Of a DNA stretch of 26,886 bases, positions 18,393 through 26,886 are shown in pieces. The stretch's first letter is position 1. Each line of letters starts with the position of its first letter. The translations under genes were made by a program, and so were the position numbers. A model generated the notes under the pieces. The model was given only the letters and a program-made list of their open reading frames with translations. It did not search any database and was not told the DNA's origin. Origin of the DNA: an uncultured Trueperaceae bacterium (lineage in GTDB: Bacteria > Deinococcota > Deinococci > Deinococcales > Trueperaceae); the NCBI GenBank assembly GCA_937907415.1, contig CALCHY010000067.1, positions 1-26,886 on the forward strand, written 5' to 3'.

Positions 18393-19478
18393 GTGACTGT
18401 GCCTTCAGCGCTCTATCATGCCTCAACTGTGGACCTCACTGGCATGCGCATTCTGTTGGTCGACGACGAAGAGTCGGCCCTCGTCCTCATGCGAGGCCTC
18501 CTGACGCGCGCCGGTTACCAAGACGTGAGGGTGTGCGACGACCCGGTCGGCGCCGCCAAGCGCTTCATCGAGGACCAACCTGACTTGCTGGTGATCGACC
18601 AGCACATGCCGCTCCGCGACGGCCTCGAAGTACTAGCCGAGCTCGGGCCAGAGCTGCCCGACGCCTTCCCGGTGCTCATGGTCACGGGTGACTCGCGTAC
18701 CGAACTGCGCGAAACGGCCCTCGCCAACGGGGTGCGCGACTTCCTGACCAAGCCGGTGAACCCAACGGAGGCGCGTCTGCGCATCAGGAACCTGCTCGAG
18801 ACGAGGCACTACCAGCTCGAGCTCGAGAAGCAGAACGAACGCCTCGAGTCGGCCGTTAGGCGCCGCACGCAGGAGCTCGAGCACTCCCAGCTCGAGATGC
18901 TGGTCCGCTTGGCGCGCGCGGCAGAGTACCGCGACGACGACACCGGTGAGCACACGTGGCGCGTGGCGCACACCTGTGGCGTCATCGCGCGCGAGCTCGG
19001 CATGACGCCCGGCAAAGTCGAACTACTCCTGCGCGCGGCTCGCCTGCATGACGTCGGCAAGATCACCATCCCAGACGGCATCTTGCTCAAGGCCGGGCGG
19101 TTGACGCCCGAGGAGTTCGCGGTCGTGAAGGGCCACGCACGAGCCGGGGCCGCGCTCCTGGCAGGTAGTCGCTCGCCCATGATGCGTTTGGCGGAGCTCA
19201 TCGCGTTAACGCACCACGAGTGGTGGGACGGCAACGGCTACCCGAGCGGGTTGTCCGGTGACGCCATTCCACTTGAGTCGCGCATCTTGGCGATCGCGGA
19301 CGCGTACGATTCCCTCACGCACGATCACGCGCATCGCAAGGCCGTCAGCCCGGCGCTTGCAGCGGAAGAGATCCGCCGCGGTTCAGGCACGCAGTTCGAT
19401 CCCGAGGTCATCCAGGCGTTCGACCGCGTCTTCGCTTCGGGGGCGCTACAGTTGCTGCCAGCAGAGTACGGCAACTGA
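18393..19478 (+). CDS. Response regulator with HD-GYP c-di-GMP phosphodiesterase domain
   Basis: A 361-residue RpfG-like protein with no membrane segment. The receiver domain (about 18-135) starts MRILLVDDEES, with phosphoacceptor Asp69 (LLVIDQHMP), the MVTGDS switch Thr and LTKPVNP Lys. A coiled linker (140-170) leads to an HD-GYP domain with HTWRVAHTCG, HD at His219-Asp220 (LHDVGK) and HHEWWDGNGYPSGLSGD (His274, His275, Asp279, Gly-Tyr-Pro 282-284). It should hydrolyse cyclic di-GMP when phosphorylated; no histidine kinase gene is adjacent. The start is uncertain: GTG 18393 has GGGAAGAA seven bases upstream, but GTG 18429 (nine bases after TATCAT) and ATG 18444 are in frame. The 145 bases before it hold no gene. 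Confidence 0.93.
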   Translation: MTVPSALYHASTVDLTGMRILLVDDEESALVLMRGLLTRAGYQDVRVCDDPVGAAKRFIEDQPDLLVIDQHMPLRDGLEVLAELGPELPDAFPVLMVTGDSRTELRETALANGVRDFLTKPVNPTEARLRIRNLLETRHYQLELEKQNERLESAVRRRTQELEHSQLEMLVRLARAAEYRDDDTGEHTWRVAHTCGVIARELGMTPGKVELLLRAARLHDVGKITIPDGILLKAGRLTPEEFAVVKGHARAGAALLAGSRSPMMRLAELIALTHHEWWDGNGYPSGLSGDAIPLESRILAIADAYDSLTHDHAHRKAVSPALAAEEIRRGSGTQFDPEVIQAFDRVFASGALQLLPAEYGN

Positions 19479-19518
19479 CCTACGCGCGACCAAGGTGCCA
19501 AGGCTAGAGTAGGGGCCT

Positions 19519-19995
19519 ATGAGCGACTACATGGGGCGCCTGATGACGCTGGTAGGGCAACGCGACCCGGTTGAGGTGCTACAGGCGACGCCTGTGGTGC
19601 TGGCCGAACTCGTGGAAGGCATGAGCGCGAGCGAGCTGAACGAGCCTTACGCGCCAGGCAAGTGGCGGCGCCGCGACGTCGTTGCGCACTTGGCCGACGT
19701 CGAGTTGGCCACGGCTTGGCGCTTGCGGCAAACGGTGGCGTTGCCAGGGATCGAGCACGTCGAGTACGACCAGGACGTCTGGGCCGAACACTACGGCAAG
19801 CTGGACCCTAGCCTCGCGCTCGAGGCCTTCCGCTCGGTGCGCGCCTGGAACCTCGCCTGGTTAGCGAGCCTCACCCTGCAGGACTGGTTGGCGGAAGGCG
19901 TTCACCCGGTGCGCGGGCCCGAGAGCGTCGATCAGATGGTGCGCTTCCTGGCCGGGCACGACCTCAACCACCTCGCTCAACTCGAGAGCTCCTAG
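19519..19995 (+). CDS. DinB-fold (DinB/YfiT-like) putative metal-dependent protein
   Basis: A 158-residue soluble four-helix-bundle protein of the DinB superfamily. The expected three metal-binding histidines are at His57 (VVAHLADVE), His147 and His151 (AGHDLNHLAQL). Other typical features are the GKWRRRDVVAHLAD segment and the LGxLdxxlaleaF-like region near 95-104. Members include thiol-dependent S-transferases and uncharacterised proteins expanded in Deinococcus; the substrate here is unknown. AGGGG lies just upstream of the ATG; a TANNNT box (TAGAGT, 19505-19510) also lies eight bases before it. Its stop codon overlaps the convergent gene by four bases. Confidence 0.85.
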   Translation: MSDYMGRLMTLVGQRDPVEVLQATPVVLAELVEGMSASELNEPYAPGKWRRRDVVAHLADVELATAWRLRQTVALPGIEHVEYDQDVWAEHYGKLDPSLALEAFRSVRAWNLAWLASLTLQDWLAEGVHPVRGPESVDQMVRFLAGHDLNHLAQLESS

Positions 19996-20522
19996 GCGCG
20001 ACTGATCCTCGAGGTCTCCACCAGCAACCAGAGGACGGCGCACAGAATGCCGGCCATGCCGATGCCCGTGAGCCACGGGCTGAGGCTGGTTGCCTGGGCT
20101 AGCGCCACGCGTATCGTCCCCACGATCAACATGCTCAAGGTGAGGGAGAGCGCCGCCTTCATGACGCGCGGGAAGCGCCGCAGTAGGGCGCCGACTCGTA
20201 CTAGGTTGCGTTCCGTGACCGTTACGGGGACGTTGTAGAAGCGCGCTGGCAGGTAGCGCATGAAGGTAAGCAGGAGGTAGAGGGCGACCTGCACGCCGAT
20301 CAGGACGAAGAGTGTCGAGCGCGAACCGAAGCCGTCTGCCTTGCCCGCCGCGTCGAAGTGGGTGGGTATGGTGGTCGGCAGCTCGGACCACGCGGCGAGC
20401 AGGTAGCCGAACGGCAGCAGGATAGCGAGGGCGGCGATGACTTCCAAGTACCAGTCGAGGGTGGCTGGCGGGCGTGCCATCTCGCGCTTGATGGCCTGCT
20501 CCTGCTCCGGGGTTAGACGCAC
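19992..20522 (-). CDS. DUF1648-containing membrane protein
   Basis: A 176-residue protein with four predicted membrane helices (starts near residues 25, 70, 122 and 148). Between the first two is [20 protein letters not shown], the DUF1648 signature found in SdpI-like and related membrane proteins. Function unknown; SdpI itself is an immunity and signalling protein, but this similarity is limited to the short motif. The start GTG at 20522 is preferred because TTGACC, 18 nt, TAGCGT ends seven bases before it, suggesting a leaderless transcript; a GTG at 20531 would add three residues but overlaps the -10. The gene is divergent from ndk and overlaps the DinB-fold gene tail to tail. Confidence 0.82.
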   Translation of the reverse strand: MRLTPEQEQAIKREMARPPATLDWYLEVIAALAILLPFGYLLAAWSELPTTIPTHFDAAGKADGFGSRSTLFVLIGVQVALYLLLTFMRYLPARFYNVPVTVTERNLVRVGALLRRFPRVMKAALSLTLSMLIVGTIRVALAQATSLSPWLTGIGMAGILCAVLWLLVETSRISRA

Positions 20523-20529
20523 GTGTGAC

Positions 20530-20559
20530 ACGCTATCGTCTGGCGTCTGGCGGGGTCAA
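20530..20559 (-). promoter_or_regulatory. Probable leaderless promoter of the DUF1648 gene
   Basis: On the minus strand TTGACC (20559-20554) and TAGCGT (20535-20530) are separated by 18 nt. Only seven bases follow before the GTG at 20522-20520, so transcription would begin at or next to the start codon. No Shine-Dalgarno is visible for this gene. Confidence 0.5.
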
Positions 20560-20576
20560 GGGCGCTCGCTTTGGCG

Positions 20577-20585
20577 TGATATCCT
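20577..20585 (+). promoter_or_regulatory. Probable extended -10 promoter of ndk (leaderless)
   Basis: TGATATCCT contains the extended -10 TGn followed by TATCCT (20580-20585), eight bases before the ndk ATG at 20594. No good -35 is seen, which fits an extended -10. No Shine-Dalgarno precedes ndk, so its mRNA is likely leaderless. Confidence 0.42.
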
Positions 20586-20593
20586 CAGCCGTT

Positions 20594-21010
20594 ATGGCAA
20601 CTGAGCGCACCTTCGCAATGGTCAAGCCAGACGGCGTCAAGCGCAGCCTGGTCGGTAACATCGTCTCTCGCATCGAGGCCAAGGGCTACAAGATCGTGGC
20701 CCTCAAGCAGATGGTCATCAGCCAGGAAACGGCCGAACGCCACTACGGTGAGCACGCGGGCAAGCCGTTCTTCGCTGGCCTCGTCTCGTTCATCACTTCC
20801 GGCCCGGTCGTCGCCATGGTCCTCGAGGGCGAGAACGCCATCCTCGGCTGGCGCGGCATGATGGGCCCGACGAACCCCAAGGACGCCCCGCAGGGCACCA
20901 TCCGCGGTGATTTCGCGACCACCATCGACGAGAACGTGGCGCACGGCTCCGACGCCCCAGCCACCGCCGAGCGCGAGATCGGCATCTTCTTCCCTGAGTT
21001 GCAGGGCTGA
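20594..21010 (+). CDS. ndk: Nucleoside diphosphate kinase
   Basis: A 138-residue enzyme that transfers the gamma phosphate of ATP to NDPs through a phosphohistidine. [21 protein letters not shown] is the typical start. The active-site His117 lies in [17 protein letters not shown], and [17 protein letters not shown] (91-107) forms the nucleotide-binding region. The ATG at 20594 gives the standard family length; a longer in-frame start at 20525 is rejected because it adds a non-homologous tail across the promoter region. The next gene starts two bases after the stop. Confidence 0.98.
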   Translation: MATERTFAMVKPDGVKRSLVGNIVSRIEAKGYKIVALKQMVISQETAERHYGEHAGKPFFAGLVSFITSGPVVAMVLEGENAILGWRGMMGPTNPKDAPQGTIRGDFATTIDENVAHGSDAPATAEREIGIFFPELQG

Positions 21011-21012
21011 GC

Positions 21013-22167
21013 GTGCCAGGGCTCGCCGAACGCGTAACGACCTTGAAGGCGTCGTCGACCGTCGCCTTCGCTGGCCGCGCCAAGGAGTTGGCGCGGCAAG
21101 GCATCGACGTCATAGCGATGACGGCGGGCGAGCCCGACTTCCTACCGCCAGAGCACGTGCTCGAGGCGGCGCGCGAAGGGATCCGCCTCGGCCTCACGAA
21201 GTACACGGCCACTGAGGGAACCGGCGAACTGCGTGAAGCCGTAGCCGCCAAGTTCAAGCGCGAGAACGGCCTCACTTACGCCCCAGACCAGGTCCTCGTG
21301 AGCAACGGCGGCAAGCAGACCCTCTACAACGCCTTCATGTCCGTGCTCGAGCCTGGTGACGAGGTCGTCATGGTGGCGCCTTACTGGGTCAGTTACCCGG
21401 CGCAGGTGGAGTTGGCTGGCGGCGTGCCAGTGGTTGTCACTGCCAGTGCGGCTGACGGCTTCGTGCCCGACATAGCGGACGTGCGCAAGGCGATAACGCC
21501 GCGCACGAAGGTCTTGCTCATCAACTCGCCGTCCAACCCGACCGGCGCCGTGTATCCGCCGGCCCTCGTGAGGGAGTTCGCGGAGCTGGCGGAGGAGCAC
21601 GACCTGTGGCTCTTCAGCGATGACCTATACGAGCACCTCATCTACGACGGCGAGTTCTCGACGGCGGCCGCACTCGTGCCGCAGCGCACGCTGATCGTGC
21701 ACGGTGCTTCCAAGGGTTACGCCATGACTGGCTGGCGCATCGGCTTCGGGGTTGGCCCCAAGTCACTGATCGCGGCCATGACGCGCCTTCAGGGGCAGTC
21801 GACGTCAGGGGCCAACTCGTTGGCGCAGCACGCCACCGTCGCGGCCCTGAACGAGGTCGAGAAGACGGCGGCGTTCCAGGCCATGACGCGCGCGGCTTAC
21901 CGCGAGCGGCGTGACGTGCTGGTCGCGGGCCTCAACCGCCTTGGCCTCCCGACACCGAAGCCGGCCGGCGCGTTCTACGTCATGACCGACACCACGAGCA
22001 TCGACCCTGATGAGGAGCGCGCGGCCATCCGCTTGCTCGACGAGGCGCGCGTCGCGGTAGTGCCGGGAACGGACTTCCTAGCGCCGGGCAAAGTGCGCCT
22101 GAGCTACGCGACGAGCCTCGACGACGTCAAGGAAGCTCTGCGCCGCATCGAGGCGTTGATCGGCTGA
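21013..22167 (+). CDS. aspC: Class I PLP aminotransferase (aspartate aminotransferase type)
   Basis: A 384-residue fold-type I aminotransferase, close in layout to the Thermus aspartate aminotransferase as I recall it. Visible landmarks: TAGEPDF (37-43), YWVSYP (124-129), NSPSNPTGAVYP with Asn175, SDDLYEH with Asp203 and Tyr206, the PLP lysine Lys234 in GASKGYAMTGWRIGF, Arg242, and VRLSYATS near the C-terminus with the carboxylate-binding Arg. The likely reaction is aspartate plus 2-oxoglutarate to oxaloacetate plus glutamate; prephenate or other specificity is possible. GTG start two bases past ndk with an AGGG site, so the two genes are probably cotranscribed. The symbol is by family; exact substrate unproven. 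Confidence 0.9.
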   Translation: MPGLAERVTTLKASSTVAFAGRAKELARQGIDVIAMTAGEPDFLPPEHVLEAAREGIRLGLTKYTATEGTGELREAVAAKFKRENGLTYAPDQVLVSNGGKQTLYNAFMSVLEPGDEVVMVAPYWVSYPAQVELAGGVPVVVTASAADGFVPDIADVRKAITPRTKVLLINSPSNPTGAVYPPALVREFAELAEEHDLWLFSDDLYEHLIYDGEFSTAAALVPQRTLIVHGASKGYAMTGWRIGFGVGPKSLIAAMTRLQGQSTSGANSLAQHATVAALNEVEKTAAFQAMTRAAYRERRDVLVAGLNRLGLPTPKPAGAFYVMTDTTSIDPDEERAAIRLLDEARVAVVPGTDFLAPGKVRLSYATSLDDVKEALRRIEALIG

Positions 22168-22243
22168 ACTCCGTACAACGGCCTAGCGGGCGGCGTCGTT
22201 GGTCAAGCGCGGGACTATCATCAAGGCACCACTCGCACGCGCC

Positions 22244-22306
22244 GTGAGTCCGTCGGGACCGCTGCAAGCAGCGGCTCGCCTGCTCTAGTTCGGCGCAGGA
22301 GGCCTC
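22244..22306 (+). promoter_or_regulatory. tnaA leader with hairpins near the ribosome-binding site
   Basis: CCGCTGC/GCAGCGG (22259-22274, loop AA or a CAAG tetraloop) is a strong small hairpin. CCTGC (22279-22283) can pair with GCAGG (22295-22299), which overlaps the start of the Shine-Dalgarno AGGAGG (22297-22302). A 14-codon GTG reading frame (22244-22288) contains no Trp, so it is not a TnaC-type leader peptide. A TATCAT box at 22216-22221 may be the -10, but no -35 is evident. Confidence 0.33.
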
Positions 22307-23716
22307 ATGCCGCAAGACCGCGTCGACCCTCAGTTCCACACCATCATCGAGCCGTTCCGCATCAAGTCGGTGGAACCCATTCAGTTCACTACGCGTGCGG
22401 AGCGCGAGGCAGCGCTCGAAGAGGCTGGCTATAACCTCTTCAACTTGCATGCCGATCACGTCCTCATCGACTTGCTGACCGACTCTGGCACCGGCGCCAT
22501 GTCGAGCGAGCAGTGGGCGGCCATGATGCGCGGCGACGAGAGCTACGCAGGCAGCCGCTCCTTCGACCGCTTCGAGGCGGTGCTCAAGGACATCACGGGG
22601 TTCAAGCACATCTTCCCGACGCACCAAGGGCGCGCCGCCGAGCGCATCTTGTGCAACGCCGCCCTCAAGCACCGGGACGTAGTGCCGAGCAACACGCACT
22701 TCGACACGACGCGCGCCAACATCGAGGCCGTTGGGGCGGTCGCCGTCGACCTGCCAAGCATGGACGCGCGCTACCCAGAAGAGGTTCACCCGTTCAAGGG
22801 GAACATGGACATCGAGGCGCTGCGGCTGCTCCTCGAAGAAGAGAGCTCTCGGGTGCCGTTCGTCATGCTGACCGTGACGAACAACTCGGGTGGCGGCCAG
22901 CCCGTTTCGATGGCCAACATCCGGGACGTGAGCGCCATGTGCCGCAACTTCGGGGTGCCGCTCATCTTGGACTGCTGCCGTTACGCCGAGAACGCCTACT
23001 TCATCAAGCTGCGCGAGCCGGGTTACGAGAACAGCACGCCGCGCGCCATCGCTCAAGAGATGTTCAGTTACGCGGACGGCGCCACCATGAGCGCCAAGAA
23101 GGACGGCATGGCGAACATCGGGGGTTTCCTGGCCCTAAACGATGACGCCTTGGCCGGCGCGGCCCGCAACCTGCTCATCCTCGGTGAGGGCTTCCCGACC
23201 TACGGTGGTCTCGCTGGTTACGACCTGGACGCGCTGGCGGTGGGCTTCGGGGAGGCGCTCGAGGAGCCGTACCTCCGTTACCGCCTGCGTTCCATCGAGT
23301 ACCTCGGTGAGAGGCTAGTCGCGGCGAACATCCCCATCATCCGACCCACGGGCGGACATGCGGTCTACATCGACGCAGGCAGGCTCCTCAAGCACTTGCC
23401 TAGCGACCAGTATCCGGCGTGGGCGCTCTCGTGCGTGCTCTACCTCGTCGGCGGCGTGCGCTCGGTCGAGATCGGCTCGGTGATGTTCGGCAGGCAACCA
23501 GACGGCAGCGAACGACCGGCCGCGCTCGAGCTCGTGCGCCTGGCGTTCCCGCGCCGCACTTACACGCAGAGCCACGTCGACTACTTGGCCGAGGTCCTCC
23601 TCTACGTCGGCGGCATGCGGGAGAGGGTGCGCGGCGTGCGGATGGTGGAGGCGCCGCCCGTGCTCAGACACTTCAGCGCACGCTTCGAGCCACTGGACGG
23701 CGCTTTGCTTGTCTGA
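22307..23716 (+). CDS. tnaA: Tryptophanase-like PLP beta-eliminating lyase
   Basis: A 469-residue member of the tryptophanase/tyrosine phenol-lyase family, full length (E. coli TnaA 471). PLP Lys265 lies in MSAKKD, with the cofactor aspartate Asp222 in LILDCCRY. Other hallmarks: IDLLTDSGTGAM, MMRGDESYAGSRS, FPTHQGR, GGQPVSMAN and EGFPTYGGLAG. At three positions that separate the two activities it matches tryptophanase: Asp133 (HFDTTR), Ile389 (SVEIG) and His455 (VLRHFSARF), where tyrosine phenol-lyase has Thr, Arg and Phe. The expected reaction is L-tryptophan to indole, pyruvate and ammonia. The start ATG follows a consensus AGGAGG. The YADGATMSAKKDGMANIGGFL segment is more TPL-like, so activity needs testing. 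No permease gene is adjacent. Confidence 0.85.
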   Translation: MPQDRVDPQFHTIIEPFRIKSVEPIQFTTRAEREAALEEAGYNLFNLHADHVLIDLLTDSGTGAMSSEQWAAMMRGDESYAGSRSFDRFEAVLKDITGFKHIFPTHQGRAAERILCNAALKHRDVVPSNTHFDTTRANIEAVGAVAVDLPSMDARYPEEVHPFKGNMDIEALRLLLEEESSRVPFVMLTVTNNSGGGQPVSMANIRDVSAMCRNFGVPLILDCCRYAENAYFIKLREPGYENSTPRAIAQEMFSYADGATMSAKKDGMANIGGFLALNDDALAGAARNLLILGEGFPTYGGLAGYDLDALAVGFGEALEEPYLRYRLRSIEYLGERLVAANIPIIRPTGGHAVYIDAGRLLKHLPSDQYPAWALSCVLYLVGGVRSVEIGSVMFGRQPDGSERPAALELVRLAFPRRTYTQSHVDYLAEVLLYVGGMRERVRGVRMVEAPPVLRHFSARFEPLDGALLV

Positions 23717-23733
23717 AGGCTGAGGGCTATGCT
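23705..23733 (+). promoter_or_regulatory. Promoter inside the tnaA 3' end driving a leaderless MTHFR mRNA
   Basis: TTGCTT (23705-23710) and TATGCT (23728-23733) are separated by 17 nt. Six bases then precede the GTG at 23740, so the start of transcription would fall at the start codon. No Shine-Dalgarno precedes that GTG, which fits leaderless initiation. Confidence 0.5.
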
Positions 23734-23739
23734 TCGCGG

Positions 23740-24483
23740 GTGCGTGTAGCCGTCGAGGTCGTCCCCCGCAACCAAGAGAGCTTCGAGCAACAGCTAGGGG
23801 ACGTCGCCAGCTTGAGCCGCGTTGACGTCGTGAACGTGCCTGACTTGGCGCATTTCACCGTTTCCGGTTGGGAAGCCGTCCTGGCCTTGCGCGTGAGCCA
23901 CCCGCACTTCGCTGCCGTGCCTCACGTGCGCGCCATGGAAGTGGATCTCCACGGGCCCTGGCAGCCCGGCGTGCGGTTGGCGGCGGCTGGCGTGAACGAG
24001 GTGCTCGTCGTAACCGGCGACCCTCCCGCGAACATGGGCAGGCGCCTCACCGGCGCTCACGCCGTCGACGTGGTCAGGGCGTTCAAGGCCGCTCACCCGG
24101 ACTGGAAGGTGTACGCGGCCCTCGACCCTTACCGCGCTGGCTTCAGTCAGGAACTCGATTACGCCAGCCGCAAGCTCGAGGCCGGCGCGGATGGTTTCTT
24201 CACGCAACCGTTCTTCGACCTGAGGTTGATGGCGGTGTGGCGCGAGTTGCTGCCTGGAGTGCCGATCTTCTGGGGCGTGACGAGCGTTACCACGCAGCGC
24301 GCCACGAACTACTGGTTGACGCGCAACCGAGCCGTGTTCCCTGGCTCCTTCGAGCCGACGTTGGCGTGGCACAAGCGCTTCGCGGCCGATGCGCTCGAGT
24401 TCGCCGTGCGGAACGACACCGATCTCTACTTCATGCCGATCAGGGTCGACATCAAGGAGTGGCTGGGCGACCTGCTCGGCTGA
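23740..24483 (+). CDS. Methylenetetrahydrofolate reductase-like protein (compact MetF)
   Basis: A 247-residue TIM-barrel protein of the MTHFR family, shorter than the usual 290-300 residues. Conserved elements: Glu6 in VEVVPR (the E-F-F-P-P segment of MetF), Asp94 in VVTGDPP, Gln156 in DGFFTQPFFD, and the C-terminal region PIFWGVTSVTTQRATNYW. It would reduce 5,10-methylene-THF to 5-methyl-THF using FAD, the methyl donor for MetH, whose gene converges on it 15 bases away. The GTG at 23740 is the first plausible start and is supported by the promoter placement; nothing longer is conserved. The substrate cofactor (NADH or ferredoxin) is not known. I do not give a firm symbol because of the compact, diverged sequence. 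Confidence 0.78.
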   Translation: MRVAVEVVPRNQESFEQQLGDVASLSRVDVVNVPDLAHFTVSGWEAVLALRVSHPHFAAVPHVRAMEVDLHGPWQPGVRLAAAGVNEVLVVTGDPPANMGRRLTGAHAVDVVRAFKAAHPDWKVYAALDPYRAGFSQELDYASRKLEAGADGFFTQPFFDLRLMAVWRELLPGVPIFWGVTSVTTQRATNYWLTRNRAVFPGSFEPTLAWHKRFAADALEFAVRNDTDLYFMPIRVDIKEWLGDLLG

Positions 24484-24498
24484 GGGGTTGCCCTGGAG

Positions 24499-26886
<2,388 letters not shown>

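Noticed and set aside
22244..22288. 14-codon upstream reading frame before tnaA as a possible TnaC leader peptide
   Set aside because: It has no tryptophan and no proline arrest motif near its end, and no Shine-Dalgarno is evident.
22307..23716. Tyrosine phenol-lyase instead of tryptophanase
   Set aside because: The three discriminating positions carry Asp, Ile and His rather than Thr, Arg and Phe, though some other stretches look TPL-like.
23419..23739. N-terminally extended version of the MTHFR gene
   Set aside because: It lies inside tnaA in another frame, and the extension shows no conserved sequence; family similarity begins at the GTG at 23740.

Overview
The window reads as a chromosomal segment of a high-GC bacterium, most likely of the Deinococcota (Trueperales, Deinococcus or Thermus relatives). 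I base that on the NuoA and aspartate-aminotransferase sequences, which resemble Thermus proteins as I remember them, and on promoters whose -10 element TANNNT lies 6-8 nt before a start codon, a pattern reported for Deinococcus. No search was run, so the taxonomic call is an inference. I see no mobile element, prophage, CRISPR array or obviously transferred gene; this is ordinary housekeeping sequence.

Layout. Positions 1-909 (-) hold the N-terminal 303 codons of a FAD-dependent amine/amino-acid oxidoreductase that runs off the left edge. A tRNA-Val gene (-) follows, then a cytosolic TPR-GGDEF diguanylate cyclase (+), a shared terminator hairpin, and a tRNA-Lys/tRNA-Glu pair (-) with its own promoter. 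From 3670 to 18199 lies a complete 14-gene nuoA-nuoN operon for proton-pumping complex I. It is preceded by a sigma70-type promoter and a structured leader and closed by a strong hairpin. Many junctions are 4-nt ATGA/GTGA overlaps.

Downstream are a response regulator with an HD-GYP c-di-GMP phosphodiesterase domain, a DinB-fold protein, a DUF1648 membrane protein (-), nucleoside diphosphate kinase coupled to a class I aspartate-type aminotransferase, and a tryptophanase-like lyase. A compact methylenetetrahydrofolate reductase follows, converging on cobalamin-dependent methionine synthase metH (-), which is cut by the right edge.

How the genes work together. The nuo block supplies NADH:quinone oxidoreductase. 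MTHFR makes 5-methyl-THF, the methyl donor for MetH, so the right end is a methionine/one-carbon pair. The aminotransferase and tryptophanase are PLP enzymes of amino-acid metabolism. A cyclic-di-GMP synthase and a probable c-di-GMP hydrolase sit on either side of the nuo operon; any functional link is speculative.

I did not find a convincing new biological system. The observations most worth a second look are the apparent leaderless promoters near ndk, the DUF1648 gene and the MTHFR gene, the loss of the N7 iron-sulfur ligands in NuoG, and the structured nuo leader.
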